Origin: Bacteroidales bacterium
GTDB taxonomy: Bacteria; Bacteroidota; Bacteroidia; Bacteroidales; Muribaculaceae
Length of the DNA stretch: 64,000 bases
Assembly: GCA_022009815.1 (NCBI GenBank)
Contig: CP091725.1
Location: forward strand, 1-64,000
Direction: 5' to 3'
Shown here: positions 56,291 through 64,000 of the stretch, one piece after another
Layout of the letters: each line of letters opens with the position of its first letter
Position numbering within the stretch: position 1 is the stretch's first letter
Translations under genes and position numbers: made by a program
The notes under the pieces: model-generated
What the model saw: the letters and a program-made list of their open reading frames with translations, nothing else
Database searches by the model: none
Told to the model about the DNA's origin: nothing

Positions 56291-56369
56291 CTATTCGTTT
56301 TTAGTACCTTGCTATTTCGCGCAAAAATACGAAAAAAACAAGACTTATCACATTCTTACGCCAAAAATT

Positions 56370-56408
56370 ACAGCCGTGGCGCCTCCTTTCCGGAGGCGCC
56401 ACGGCTGT
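56370..56408. terminator. Strong hairpin between the ECF sigma gene and tsaD
   Basis: ACAGCCGTGGCGCCTCC / GGAGGCGCCACGGCTGT, a 17-bp perfect stem with a 5-base loop, between the sigma factor stop (56,428) and tsaD start. GC-rich and bidirectional in form; no T5 run follows on the minus strand. Confidence 0.75.
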
Positions 56409-56427
56409 GCTTGCCATTATTACATTT

Positions 56428-56928
56428 TTAATTGAAATCGTTGAGTATGTTCTTCAATCGCTTGCGTGCAAAGAAGATGCGGCTTTTAACCGTACCCAAC
56501 GGGATGTTCATCTTATCGGCTATCTCCTCGTATTTATAGCCTGCAACAAACATCGAGAACGGAACGCGGTATTCCTCGCTGAACGAATTGATAACCGAGG
56601 AGATTTCCTTTACATTGTATGCCACCTCAGGCGAATCGTAACCTGAATTCTGGGGCAGATTCAGATGATACAGGTCGTCGGTGGTGTCAATCAGCGTCTT
56701 GCTGCGGGCTGCGCGACGATAGTTATTGATAAAGATGTTGCGCATAATGGTAAAAACCCAACCTTTGAAATTGGTGTTGTCAACATATTTGTCGTGGTTG
56801 TCGAGCACTTTCAGATTCGTTTCCTGCATCAAGTCCTCTGCGTCTTCCTTGTTCAATGTCAACGACATTGCAAAATTGCCAAGATGCTTCTGCAGTCCCT
56901 CAAGCCGATTATATAAACCCTTATCCAT
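56428..56928 (-). CDS. ECF-type RNA polymerase sigma factor
   Basis: 166 residues. Region 2 (AEDLMQETNLKVLDNHDKY, GWVFTIMRNIFINNYRR) and region 4 (YEEIADKMNIPLGTVKSRIF) are clear, with no region 3. No anti-sigma gene is adjacent, so this is one of the lone Bacteroidetes ECF factors. Target genes are not apparent. A long leader precedes it, with a candidate promoter (57,129-57,136) and a hairpin ahead of a T-run within the leader. Confidence 0.93.
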   Translation of the reverse strand: MDKGLYNRLEGLQKHLGNFAMSLTLNKEDAEDLMQETNLKVLDNHDKYVDNTNFKGWVFTIMRNIFINNYRRAARSKTLIDTTDDLYHLNLPQNSGYDSPEVAYNVKEISSVINSFSEEYRVPFSMFVAGYKYEEIADKMNIPLGTVKSRIFFARKRLKNILNDFN

Positions 56929-57041
56929 AACTTTATCTTGTTTTTACCTTGCGGTTGTTTTTTCTTATTTAATTGTTCTCTTTATAATGAACAAATCTTG
57001 TGCCAAACTCGTTTATATGTTTTAAATTCCCTAAAAAACAC

Positions 57042-57076
57042 CACGCTCCCACCGAAATCACTTCGCCGGGAGCGTG
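57042..57076 (-). terminator. Hairpin with U-tract in front of the ECF sigma gene
   Basis: CACGCTCCC / GGGAGCGTG followed on the minus strand by GTGTTTTTT. It can end lepA transcription, or act as an attenuator in the sigma gene leader, since it lies between the candidate promoter and the ATG. Confidence 0.7.
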
Positions 57077-57128
57077 TTAGCTTAACCTTGTTACGCAATT
57101 ATGATTAACAAATTAAATCCTTACGATG

Positions 57129-57155
57129 CAAAGGTACTGCCTCGCAGCCGCTCCT
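57129..57155 (-). promoter_or_regulatory. Candidate promoter of the ECF sigma gene
   Basis: Minus strand TACCTTTG (57,136-57,129), preceded 19 bases upstream by TTGT. It leaves a leader of about 190 nt. Confidence 0.45.
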
Positions 57156-57330
57156 ACAATCGCATTTTAAAGGTAAATTTGTATACATATAGGCTTCCCA
57201 AATACCTATTTTTGCGTATTTTACTTACTTTTCTCCCGTTTTGCCAATCATTAGGCAAAATCGCCAGCGAAGTGTTTTTCTACAAATTTACCCACAATGG
57301 GGAAAAATTCCACACTGTGGGCAATCTTTA

Positions 57331-59116
57331 TTAATCCAACTTCAACACTGCAAGGAATGCCTTCTGCGGCACTTCCACAGAACCGATCTGCTTCATGCGC
57401 TTCTTGCCCTTCTTTTGCTTTTCAAGCAACTTGCGCTTACGGCTGATATCGCCGCCGTAGCATTTTGCCGTCACGTCTTTACGCACTGCCTTCACCGTCT
57501 CACGGGCAATGATTTTAGCCCCGATGGCGGCTTGAATGGCGATGTCGAACTGTTGACGCGGTATCAGCTCCTTCAGCTTCTCGCACATCCGGCGGCCGAA
57601 CGACACGCTGTTGTCTACGTGGGTCAGCGTGCTGAGGGCATCGACCGACTCTCCGTTGAGCAGGATGTCGAGTTTCACAAGTTTCGACTCGCGGAAGTCG
57701 TGCAGATGATAGTCAAACGAGGCATAGCCTTTGGATATTGATTTCAGTTTGTCGTAGAAGTCAATCACAATCTCTCCGAGCGGTATGTCGAAAACGAGCT
57801 CCACGCGGTTGCCCGAAATGAAGTCCTGCTTCACCAGCTCGCCGCGCTTGCCAAGGCAAAGCGTCATTATCGGACCTATAAAATCGGTGGTCGAGATTAT
57901 CGATGCCCGGATATACGGCTCTTCGATGCGCTCAATGAGTGTCGGGTCTGGAAGTCCCGACGGATTGTGCACCTCCATTTCGTTGCCTTTCTTGTCATAC
58001 ACCTTATACGAAACGTTGGGCACCGTGGTGATGACGTCCATATCAAACTCGCGGCCGAGACGCTCCTGCACAATCTCCATGTGGAGCAGTCCGAGAAATC
58101 CGCAACGGAATCCGAAGCCAAGAGCCACCGACGATTCAGGCGTGAACGTCAGAGAGGCGTCGTTGAGCTGCAGCTTCTCAAGCGATGTGCGCAGGTTTTC
58201 GAAATCCTCTGTCTCTATAGGATACACGCCGGCAAACACCATCGGCTTAACTTCCTGGAAACCTTCGATGGCTTTCTCGCAAGGCCTGGCAACGTGGGTA
58301 ATCGTGTCGCCCACCTTCACCTCGCGCGACGTCTTGATGCCGCTTATGATATATCCCACATTGCCGGCACTCAGTTCGTTGCACGGCGACAGGTTGAGTT
58401 TAAGCACTCCGATTTCTTCGGCGTTGTATTGCTTGCCGGTATTTACAAACTTCACAAAGTCGTCTTTACGGATGCGTCCGTTCAGAATTTTGAAATACGC
58501 GATAATGCCACGGAATGGGTTGAAAACCGAGTCGAAAATCAACGCTTGGAGCGGCGCGTCTGGGTCGCCCGACGGCGCGGGGATGCGCTCCACGATTGCA
58601 TCAAGGATTTCAGGCACGCCGATGCCCGTCTTGCCGCTGGCACGGATAATGTCCTCATGCTTGCATCCGAGCAGGTCGACAATCTGGTCCTCCACCTCTT
58701 CAGGCTTTGCGCTGTCGAGATCCACCTTGTTGACCACCGGAATGATTTCCAAGTCGTTGTCGATTGCCATATATAGGTTGGAGATGGTCTGCGCCTGGAT
58801 GCCCTGCGACGCGTCGACAATCAGCAGCGCGCCCTCGCAGGCAGCTATCGACCGCGACACCTCATAGGAGAAGTCCACGTGTCCCGGGGTGTCAATCAGG
58901 TTCAGCACGAAGTCTTCATTATTATGACGGTAATTCATCTGGATGGCGTGGCTCTTGATTGTGATGCCGCGCTCGCGCTCAAGGTCCATATTGTCGAGCA
59001 CCTGGTCTTGCAGGTCCTTGCCCATCACTGTTTGTATGTTCAAGCAGTCGGTCGGCAAGCGTACTCTTGCCGTGGTCAATGTGCGCTATAATGCAAAAAT
59101 TCCTTATATGATTCAT
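57331..59116 (-). CDS. lepA: Elongation factor 4 (LepA) (apparent frameshift)
   Basis: About 595 residues. From ATG 59,116 the first frame gives NHIRNFCIIAHIDHGKSTL (the P-loop AHIDHGKST) and ADRLLEHT; the second resumes QTVMGKDLQDQVLDNMDLE and continues to the end, with DTPGHVDFSYEV, NKVDLDSA and the LepA-specific C-terminal domain (AKCYGGDISRKRKLLEKQKK). The break is near 59,055. LepA is a ribosomal GTPase acting in translation fidelity or initiation. All motifs are present on both sides, so an assembly error is likely. Confidence 0.95.
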
Positions 59117-59176
59117 CTGTCTTCAATTACAGTGCGAAGATACGCATTTTTGGTCAAATATTAAAATTTCACGCCG

Positions 59177-59938
59177 TTACGGCACTCTGATAATTTCCTT
59201 GTCGTATGCGAGTTCCACTCCTTGCGGAAGCAGCCGCGACGTGGCTTCGTGCAGCCCTATGCCGTCGCTCTCGTGGATGAGCAATGCGCGGCGGGGTTTT
59301 GCCTGGGCTACGACGGCGAGCGTTTCCTCAAGATTCATGTGCGACAGGTGTGGCTTGAAGCGCAGGGCGTTTATTATTAATGTGTCAATGCCTTGCAGAC
59401 GCGCCATCGTTGACGGCGGAATGGTCTTGGCGTCGGTGATGTAAGCCAGATTGCCTATACGATAGCCGAATATCGGCAGTTTGTAGTGCATCACGGGCAG
59501 TGGCTCCACCCTCACGCCTTTCACCTCAAAGGGCTCGCCCGCCAGCGGATGCATGTCAAACGTTGGCACTCCGGGATAGAGATACTCGCGGAAGCAGTAG
59601 GGAATGCGTGCTTTTATGTCGGCTACGACGTTGGGTTGGGCGTAGACGGGAAATGGGATTTCGCGGCAATACGGACGGAGGTCGTCCATGCCGCCTACGT
59701 GGTCGTAATGACTGTGGGTGATGAGCAGCGCGTCGAGGTGAAGGTCGGAGGCGCGGAGCATCTGCTGCCGGAAATCGGGGCCGCAGTCAATCAGCAGGCT
59801 GACGCCCTGCGTGCGCACGATGGCGGAGCAGCGCAGGCGTTTGTCGCGTGGGTCGGCCGATTTGCACACTTCGCATTCACATCCCAATTGCGGCACGCCT
59901 GTCGATGTGCCGGTGCCAAGAAATTCTACTTCAATCAT
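59177..59938 (-). CDS. Metallo-beta-lactamase-fold hydrolase, PhnP-like
   Basis: 253 residues. Zinc-site motifs: ITHSHYDHVGGMDDLRP (HxHxDH), VMHYKLP, YITDAKTIP and the late LIHESDGIGLHEA. The N-terminal GTGTSTGVPQLGCECEVCKS, with three cysteines for an extra structural zinc, is the PhnP signature. PhnP opens cyclic ribose phosphates in the C-P lyase pathway, but no phn genes are near, so the substrate is probably another cyclic phosphodiester. It overlaps the lipoprotein gene by 4 bases. Confidence 0.9.
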   Translation of the reverse strand: MIEVEFLGTGTSTGVPQLGCECEVCKSADPRDKRLRCSAIVRTQGVSLLIDCGPDFRQQMLRASDLHLDALLITHSHYDHVGGMDDLRPYCREIPFPVYAQPNVVADIKARIPYCFREYLYPGVPTFDMHPLAGEPFEVKGVRVEPLPVMHYKLPIFGYRIGNLAYITDAKTIPPSTMARLQGIDTLIINALRFKPHLSHMNLEETLAVVAQAKPRRALLIHESDGIGLHEATSRLLPQGVELAYDKEIIRVP

Positions 59939-60858
59939 TGTCTGAATCGTTCCAATATTCCGTCTGCAAACACGAGATACACACCGTTGTCATACACCCA
60001 ACGCTCCAGCAAGCCGCCGTGTGTGGGCACGCGGTCGACCGACTGCGGCGCGCCGAGCGACAATGTGCATTCTTCCTTTGTCATCCCCACTGCCACCTGC
60101 CCGCGCACAATCAAACTCCAGTTTTCATTGGAGATATGCTTGTAGTTGTTGCGGATGTCGCTGAAAGAGAAGAGTTTGTCGAACGTAACATTTCTCACCG
60201 CCGACGTGGGCGACGACATCATGACTCCGCTGTGCCTGCCGTCTTGGTCGAATGCCACATAGAATGGATAAACGGCATCGCCGGTGGTTACGCTCTCAAC
60301 CGTGACCGGAACGTAGCGAAGACCGGTCTCAAACGAGCCGTCGCGGCGGCGCCATGTCGACGTGCGCAGATAGAGCGTGCGGCCACGGAGCAGACTGTCA
60401 ACGCGCGCCACATAGTCGAGGTCGGAAAGAAACGGCACTGCGTAGTAGCCGCTGAGGGGCTGCAGCTCGGCAAGGGTCTTGCCGGTGTCGTAACGGTATT
60501 GGCGGTCTGTGTCTGACAGCACAATCACCACTTTTTCTATATTGTCGATGTCGCGTTGCAGTTCCTGCCCCGCGAATGTCAGCGTATGGCCTTTAAGGGT
60601 GTCGGCTGATGGGCGCAGCACGAGGCTGATGTCGTTGCTTGTAACCACAAAGCGTTTTCCTTTGCGCCATTGTCCGTAGGTCTGCGGCTTGACGCTGTCG
60701 AGCAGTGCTTCCTCGGCTGTGCGCTTGTTGGCTTTCACGCGCGCCACGTCGCGGTCGGTGATGCGTCCGGTGTTCTCTATTCCGGTGAAACACGCCGTCA
60801 TCACGGGCAGCAGAGCCAGCGCCGCCACATATTTAATATATTTGTTTATCTTCTTCAT
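59935..60858 (-). CDS. Lipoprotein with a BamE/SmpA-like C-terminal segment
   Basis: 307 residues from ATG 60,858, which starts a lipoprotein signal (KKINKYIKYVAALALLPVMT, lipobox TAC). The C-terminal ~55 residues (VRGQVAVGMTKEECTLSLGA, then P, YDNGVYLVFADGILE) fit the small alpha-beta SmpA/OmlA fold of BamE, often found in envelope proteins. The middle is not recognised. An earlier in-frame ATG (60,957) would put the promoter element inside the gene, so I reject it. The stop overlaps the MBL gene start, a probable two-gene operon. Confidence 0.75.
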   Translation of the reverse strand: MKKINKYIKYVAALALLPVMTACFTGIENTGRITDRDVARVKANKRTAEEALLDSVKPQTYGQWRKGKRFVVTSNDISLVLRPSADTLKGHTLTFAGQELQRDIDNIEKVVIVLSDTDRQYRYDTGKTLAELQPLSGYYAVPFLSDLDYVARVDSLLRGRTLYLRTSTWRRRDGSFETGLRYVPVTVESVTTGDAVYPFYVAFDQDGRHSGVMMSSPTSAVRNVTFDKLFSFSDIRNNYKHISNENWSLIVRGQVAVGMTKEECTLSLGAPQSVDRVPTHGGLLERWVYDNGVYLVFADGILERFRQ

Positions 60859-60863
60859 CGTTG

Positions 60864-60871
60864 CAAAGTTA
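60864..60871 (-). promoter_or_regulatory. -7 element of the lipoprotein-MBL operon
   Basis: TAACTTTG ends at 60,864, five bases before the ATG at 60,858. The transcript start would fall at or very near the start codon. Confidence 0.6.
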
Positions 60872-60914
60872 GCATTATTTTTCCTCAGAAACGATGTAAT
60901 TAAAAAATAATATG

Positions 60915-60922
60915 TAACTTTG
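60915..60922 (+). promoter_or_regulatory. -7 element of the PCMD protein gene
   Basis: TAACTTTGCGCC on the plus strand, about 110 bases before the start at 61,032; -33 not clear. Confidence 0.5.
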
Positions 60923-61031
60923 CGCCTGAATAGCCCAAATTTTAGGTTTGTACCCACTGTGGTTGTAGCCAGGGAATTAAGATTAAGATATTGAAAATTA
61001 TAACGAAAAAACGGATTAATACTTATTTATT

Positions 61032-62828
61032 ATGACGAAAAAAGTAATTGCCGGCAGCCTCGCGCTGCTCGCCGTAACCGCTATGTATGCCCAGACATAC
61101 CAGCTCCCGAATGTAGGGTTCGAGAATTGGGAAGATGCTGGCAAATCTTGGTTGACAGGACATGCTGACACTCCAACAGAACAACGTCCATATAACGAGC
61201 CTACCGATTGGAATTCTTCAAATGTGAAATGCTCCGCAATCTCTTTTGATTTGGTCAAACAGCAAACTCTGAACGGTTCTAAATATGCACAAGCCATAAA
61301 TACAAAAGTGGGCAGCGCAATCTCAAAATACGTCCCTTATGTCGGCGCATTGACATTGGGAGAAACTTGGTATGCAATATTTTGGGACTGGTCCGGAACA
61401 GCCCCAGACACCAATGCCGGAAGAAAAGGAAACACATACGCTCAGAACGGCTCTTATGGAGGAATCACTTTCAACGGCAGACCTGACGCATTGGCTGGCG
61501 ACTTCGCAATCACTACAAGAAACGACAACGAGGAGGCCCATGCAATAGCCTATCTTTGGTCTGGTTCTTTTTCCGGCTCTGTTCCAGGAGAATTAAGTTA
61601 TACAGGCTCTTGGCTTAACCCAAAAGAAGGAACAATAAAAAGTTGGAAAAAGATTGAAAACGTTGACCGCGCAATATGGGGCACAATCGACCCTTCGATA
61701 GTTACAGACAAGACCATAAAGGATATTGATGCTTCAAAAGGTAAAATAATCGCATATTGCGACAAAGCTTTCAACAGCACATTCGATTGGACTAAAATTG
61801 AAATTCCTTTGACTTATATTTCTGACGCAGCCCCCGAGAAGACCAACGTAATCATCGCCGCCGGCGACCCTTGGGACAGCCGCAAAAGCGTTGCGGGAAA
61901 CGACATCAACGTCGACAACTTGTGCTACGCTTACTTCTCTCGCCTCTCCGACGCAAACATCGACGGATATGCGTTTGACTTCAATCCCAACACGCTCGAC
62001 TACGTAATCACTGTCGACGATGTTGAAAACTTCACATTGCCTACCGGCGTAAACTACAGCATCATGAGCAATGAGGCGTTGACAGCCGACAAGGAGGCTA
62101 CCGTGAGCAACATCAACGACAACAAGCAAATCAGCATCAAGGTGACCAACAAGCAGTCAATCGCAAACGCTGAGGCTACCGATGCCGACGGCTTGCGCGA
62201 ACACACTTACAACTTCTACTTCCGCGAGGCTCCGCAGCAGTTTGAAGGCTTCTACTTCACCAATGTCAACGGCTCCGACATCTACTCTGGCGAGACAACA
62301 ACACTCACCCTCACCCAAGAGAATGCCGACTACCACACTTACACGCTCGCAATCGCCGACGTGAAAGTGGCACAGGCTGCCACACGTGCTGCCGGCGACG
62401 CTGTAAACGTTACTGTTTCAGGCTTGACAAAGACTGAGAAAGACGGCAAGGTGATCTATTCAGGAACCGACGACAACGCGAAGGTGGGCAACGAGACAAA
62501 ACAGGTAAGCGCCGTAGCCACTTTCGACGGCGACAACTATGAGGTGAAATTCTCGTTCACCAACGAGGACGGCACTGTGACCAACGTGGTTTCCACTCCA
62601 GAGCCTACAACTTCAAGCGTAAGCGAAATCAACGGTGCCACAGCCGCTGTCGCTGCCACTGAGGGCGCAATCCTCGTCAGCAACTACAACGGCGCCGCCG
62701 CTGTCTACACCACCGACGGACGCCTGGCTGCCAACGCCGAGGTCAACGGCTCTGCAAGCATCAATGTTGCCGCAGGCCTCTACATCGTGCGCACTGGCAA
62801 CAAAGCAACAAAGGTTATCGTAAAATAA
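61032..62828 (+). CDS. PCMD-type secreted protein with C-terminal sorting-like tail
   Basis: 598 residues. Signal peptide ~1-20 (LALLAVTAMYA). The first ~290 residues (LPNVGFENWEDAGKSW, NEPTDWNSSN, WYAIFWDWSG, IEIPLTYISDAAPEKTNVII, DNLCYAYF) match the PCMD domain (putative carbohydrate metabolism domain). Strand-rich repeats follow (~290-540). The C terminus (GAILVSNYNGAAAVYTTDGR, GLYIVRTGNKATKVIVK) looks like a type A sorting or related cell-surface domain. Probably a surface protein bound to glycans; no enzymatic motif is visible. Confidence 0.82.
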   Translation: MTKKVIAGSLALLAVTAMYAQTYQLPNVGFENWEDAGKSWLTGHADTPTEQRPYNEPTDWNSSNVKCSAISFDLVKQQTLNGSKYAQAINTKVGSAISKYVPYVGALTLGETWYAIFWDWSGTAPDTNAGRKGNTYAQNGSYGGITFNGRPDALAGDFAITTRNDNEEAHAIAYLWSGSFSGSVPGELSYTGSWLNPKEGTIKSWKKIENVDRAIWGTIDPSIVTDKTIKDIDASKGKIIAYCDKAFNSTFDWTKIEIPLTYISDAAPEKTNVIIAAGDPWDSRKSVAGNDINVDNLCYAYFSRLSDANIDGYAFDFNPNTLDYVITVDDVENFTLPTGVNYSIMSNEALTADKEATVSNINDNKQISIKVTNKQSIANAEATDADGLREHTYNFYFREAPQQFEGFYFTNVNGSDIYSGETTTLTLTQENADYHTYTLAIADVKVAQAATRAAGDAVNVTVSGLTKTEKDGKVIYSGTDDNAKVGNETKQVSAVATFDGDNYEVKFSFTNEDGTVTNVVSTPEPTTSSVSEINGATAAVAATEGAILVSNYNGAAAVYTTDGRLAANAEVNGSASINVAAGLYIVRTGNKATKVIVK

Positions 62829-62848
62829 TCTATACGACACCATATCAC

Positions 62849-62882
62849 GACAGCCGGGCAGCAAGTCCGGCTGTCTTTTTTT
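62849..62882 (+). terminator. Terminator after the PCMD gene
   Basis: GACAGCCGG / CCGGCTGTC with a 9-base loop, followed by T8. Confidence 0.92.
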
Positions 62883-62928
62883 TGCGCGCCGCCAAATCCA
62901 TAAGGTCTGCAAAATCAAACAAGTTTGT

Positions 62929-62959
62929 TTTGCATTTCGCTCGCCTTGCACTATCTTTG
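62929..62959 (+). promoter_or_regulatory. Housekeeping promoter of queD-queE
   Basis: TTTG at 62,929-62,932, exactly 19 bases, TATCTTTG at 62,952-62,959; ATG at 62,982 is 22 bases after the -7 element. Confidence 0.82.
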
Positions 62960-62981
62960 TAAAACAAACAACGCAACAAGA

Positions 62982-63332
62982 ATGTACTACGTATCAAAAA
63001 GAATAGAAATAGCGGGCTGCCATAGCCTCAAACTCGACTACGAGAGCAAATGCTCACAGATGCACGGCCACAATTGGATTGTGACGATACACTGCCGCGC
63101 CCGCTCGCTCAACCACAACGGTATGGTGTGCGACTTCACCCACATCAAGGAAAAAATCCACGGCTACCTCGACCACGGCAACTTCAACGAGCTGCTGCCG
63201 TTCAACCCAACGGCTGAGAACATTGCCAAATGGATTTGCGACCAGATTCCTGAATGCTACAAGGTGAGCGTACAGGAGTCGGAAGGAAACACCGCCACCT
63301 ACACAACCGACGACGATGAGCAAGACTTATAA
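62982..63332 (+). CDS. queD: 6-carboxy-tetrahydropterin synthase QueD
   Basis: 116 residues from ATG 62,982. Zinc ligands are in CHSLKLDYESKCSQMHGHNW (first His, catalytic Cys and the HGH pair), and the Glu at the pterin site is in SVQESEGNTATY. It converts 7,8-dihydroneopterin triphosphate to the precursor of preQ0, the queuosine base. It has a very good promoter and overlaps queE by 17 bases. The residues before the ATG (FCISLALHYLCKTNN) are rejected because they cover the promoter. Confidence 0.94.
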   Translation: MYYVSKRIEIAGCHSLKLDYESKCSQMHGHNWIVTIHCRARSLNHNGMVCDFTHIKEKIHGYLDHGNFNELLPFNPTAENIAKWICDQIPECYKVSVQESEGNTATYTTDDDEQDL

Positions 63333-63896
63333 AATCAACGAAATTTTCTACAGCCTTCAAGGCGAAGGATTCTACACCGGCACTCCGTCGGTGTTTGTGC
63401 GCTTTTCAGGGTGCAACTTGAGCTGCCCGTTCTGCGACACCGACCACAACCTGGGCGTGATGATGACCGCCGACGAAATCGCCGCCGCTGTCAATGCCTT
63501 CCCTGCAAGCCATGTGGTGCTGACGGGTGGTGAGCCTTCGTTGTTTGTCGACGACGAACTGACCGCGGCGCTCCACGGCCATTTCATCGCAATGGAAACC
63601 AACGGCACACACCCCGTAGCCGCTGGCGTTGACTGGATTACAATGTCGCCGAAGTCTGACTTTGTCGACGGTGCGGAGCCCGTGCTGACAGAGTGCGACG
63701 AGCTGAAACTTGTCTACACTGGACAAACCTCGACCGCTACGCATCGTTTACCGCCCGTCACCATTTTCTGCAGCCTTGCGACTGCGGCGACGCCGGGAAA
63801 AACCGGCTGCTGCTGAAGGAATGCATACAGGCCTGCCTCGACAATCCCGTCTGGAGGTTGTCGCTGCAAACCCACAAATACCTCGACATCCGCTGA
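63316..63896 (+). CDS. queE: 7-carboxy-7-deazaguanine synthase QueE (apparent frameshift)
   Basis: About 193 residues. The N-terminal part (NEIFYSLQGEGFYTGTPSVF) leads to the radical-SAM cluster GCNLSCPFCDTDHN (CX3CX2C here), then VLTGGEPSL and AMETNGTHP. After KLVYTGQ the frame must shift (AAAA to AAA near 63,722), since the second frame gives LDRYASFTARHHFLQPCDCG and ends RLSLQTHKYLDIR, typical of QueE. It makes CDG, the next step after QueD. Both genes of this pair and tgt are in one window. Confidence 0.93.
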
Positions 63897-63969
63897 TGCC
63901 CATTCGCTGATGCCGACCATTACACCATCATTTTTGACTTATCGGCAATGATATATAGCAGATTTTTCG

Positions 63970-63977
63970 TAACTTTG
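63970..63977 (+). promoter_or_regulatory. -7 element for a gene beyond the right edge
   Basis: TAACTTTGCGC near the end of the window, in a 104-bp gap after queE. No TTTG at standard spacing. Confidence 0.4.
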
Positions 63978-64000
63978 CGCTTTATAAGTTTTTAGCAAAA

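Larger units (their letters stand above)
56929..57330. other. 402-bp stretch upstream of the ECF sigma gene
   Basis: Contains the hairpin at 57,042-57,076, the candidate sigma promoter near 57,129, AT-rich sequence and, at the lepA end, a weak CCCACA/TGTGGG stem (57,290-57,325). No ORF is convincing. Confidence 0.6.

Noticed and set aside
57785..58867. 360-codon plus-strand ORF
   Set aside because: Antisense of lepA; Ser-rich, with no motif.
1..64000. CRISPR arrays and tRNA genes
   Set aside because: No regularly spaced repeats, and no cloverleaf with a GGTTCGAAT-type arm was found by eye. A tRNAscan run would settle the latter.

Overview
The window looks like chromosome from a gut-type Bacteroidales bacterium, plausibly Muribaculaceae. 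The evidence is a TonB-dependent receptor with a carboxypeptidase-like N-terminal domain, a PCMD-type secreted protein with a C-terminal sorting-like tail, Bacteroidales-restricted small families (DUF4827-like, DUF4295-like), promoters of the TTTG-N19-TAnnTTTG type and almost no Shine-Dalgarno signals. No species can be named from sequence alone.

Layout. 1-15,050 is backbone: the 3' part of a GH3 glycosidase fused to a DUF4855 domain, a secreted unknown protein, an EEP-fold hydrolase, miaA, a membrane protein, dipeptidyl peptidase IV, a sialate O-acetylesterase, a DHH phosphoesterase, a DUF4827 lipoprotein, glmM and a TonB-dependent receptor. 15,050-34,570 is an AT-richer accessory island. 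It holds a RhuM-type gene between two copies of the receptor's 3' end, an IS4-type transposase fragment, and a minus-strand array of Rhs core/toxin-tip/immunity modules interrupted by a complete IS982-type element. It then holds an NBU-like integrative mobilizable element (Mef-type macrolide efflux gene, MobV relaxase, primase, helicase, integrase) and a fourth, decayed HNH toxin/immunity pair. 34,570-64,000 is backbone again: a lipase-like hydrolase, a split chromate transporter, folC, a YihY protein, RNase P RNA, tig, rodA, sod, an LptF/G permease, tgt, clpB, ftsH, rsfS, three small ribosomal-type genes, cinA, tsaD, an ECF sigma factor, lepA, a metallo-beta-lactamase-fold hydrolase with a lipoprotein, a PCMD protein, and queD-queE.

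How the genes work together. queD and queE (preQ0 synthesis) and tgt (base exchange into tRNA) serve the same queuosine pathway. miaA and tsaD add other tRNA modifications. tig, clpB and ftsH form a protein-quality-control group. In the island, each Rhs tip is followed by a candidate immunity gene. In all three toxin/immunity pairs a perfect 12-16 bp stem-loop of different sequence sits between the toxin stop and the immunity start; this is the most interesting architecture in the window. A 447-bp stretch that is identical between two Rhs copies whose flanks diverge points to recombination between modules.

Quality caveat. I count about twenty-five apparent single- or double-base frameshifts, mostly in homopolymer runs, including in genes expected to be indispensable (lepA, rodA, clpB, ftsH, DUF4295). 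The most economical reading is residual indel error in the assembly. Such genes are reported here as full-length spans with the break located; only genes with structural damage (IS insertion, truncation, in-frame stop) are called pseudogenes, with the IS982 transposase flagged as uncertain.
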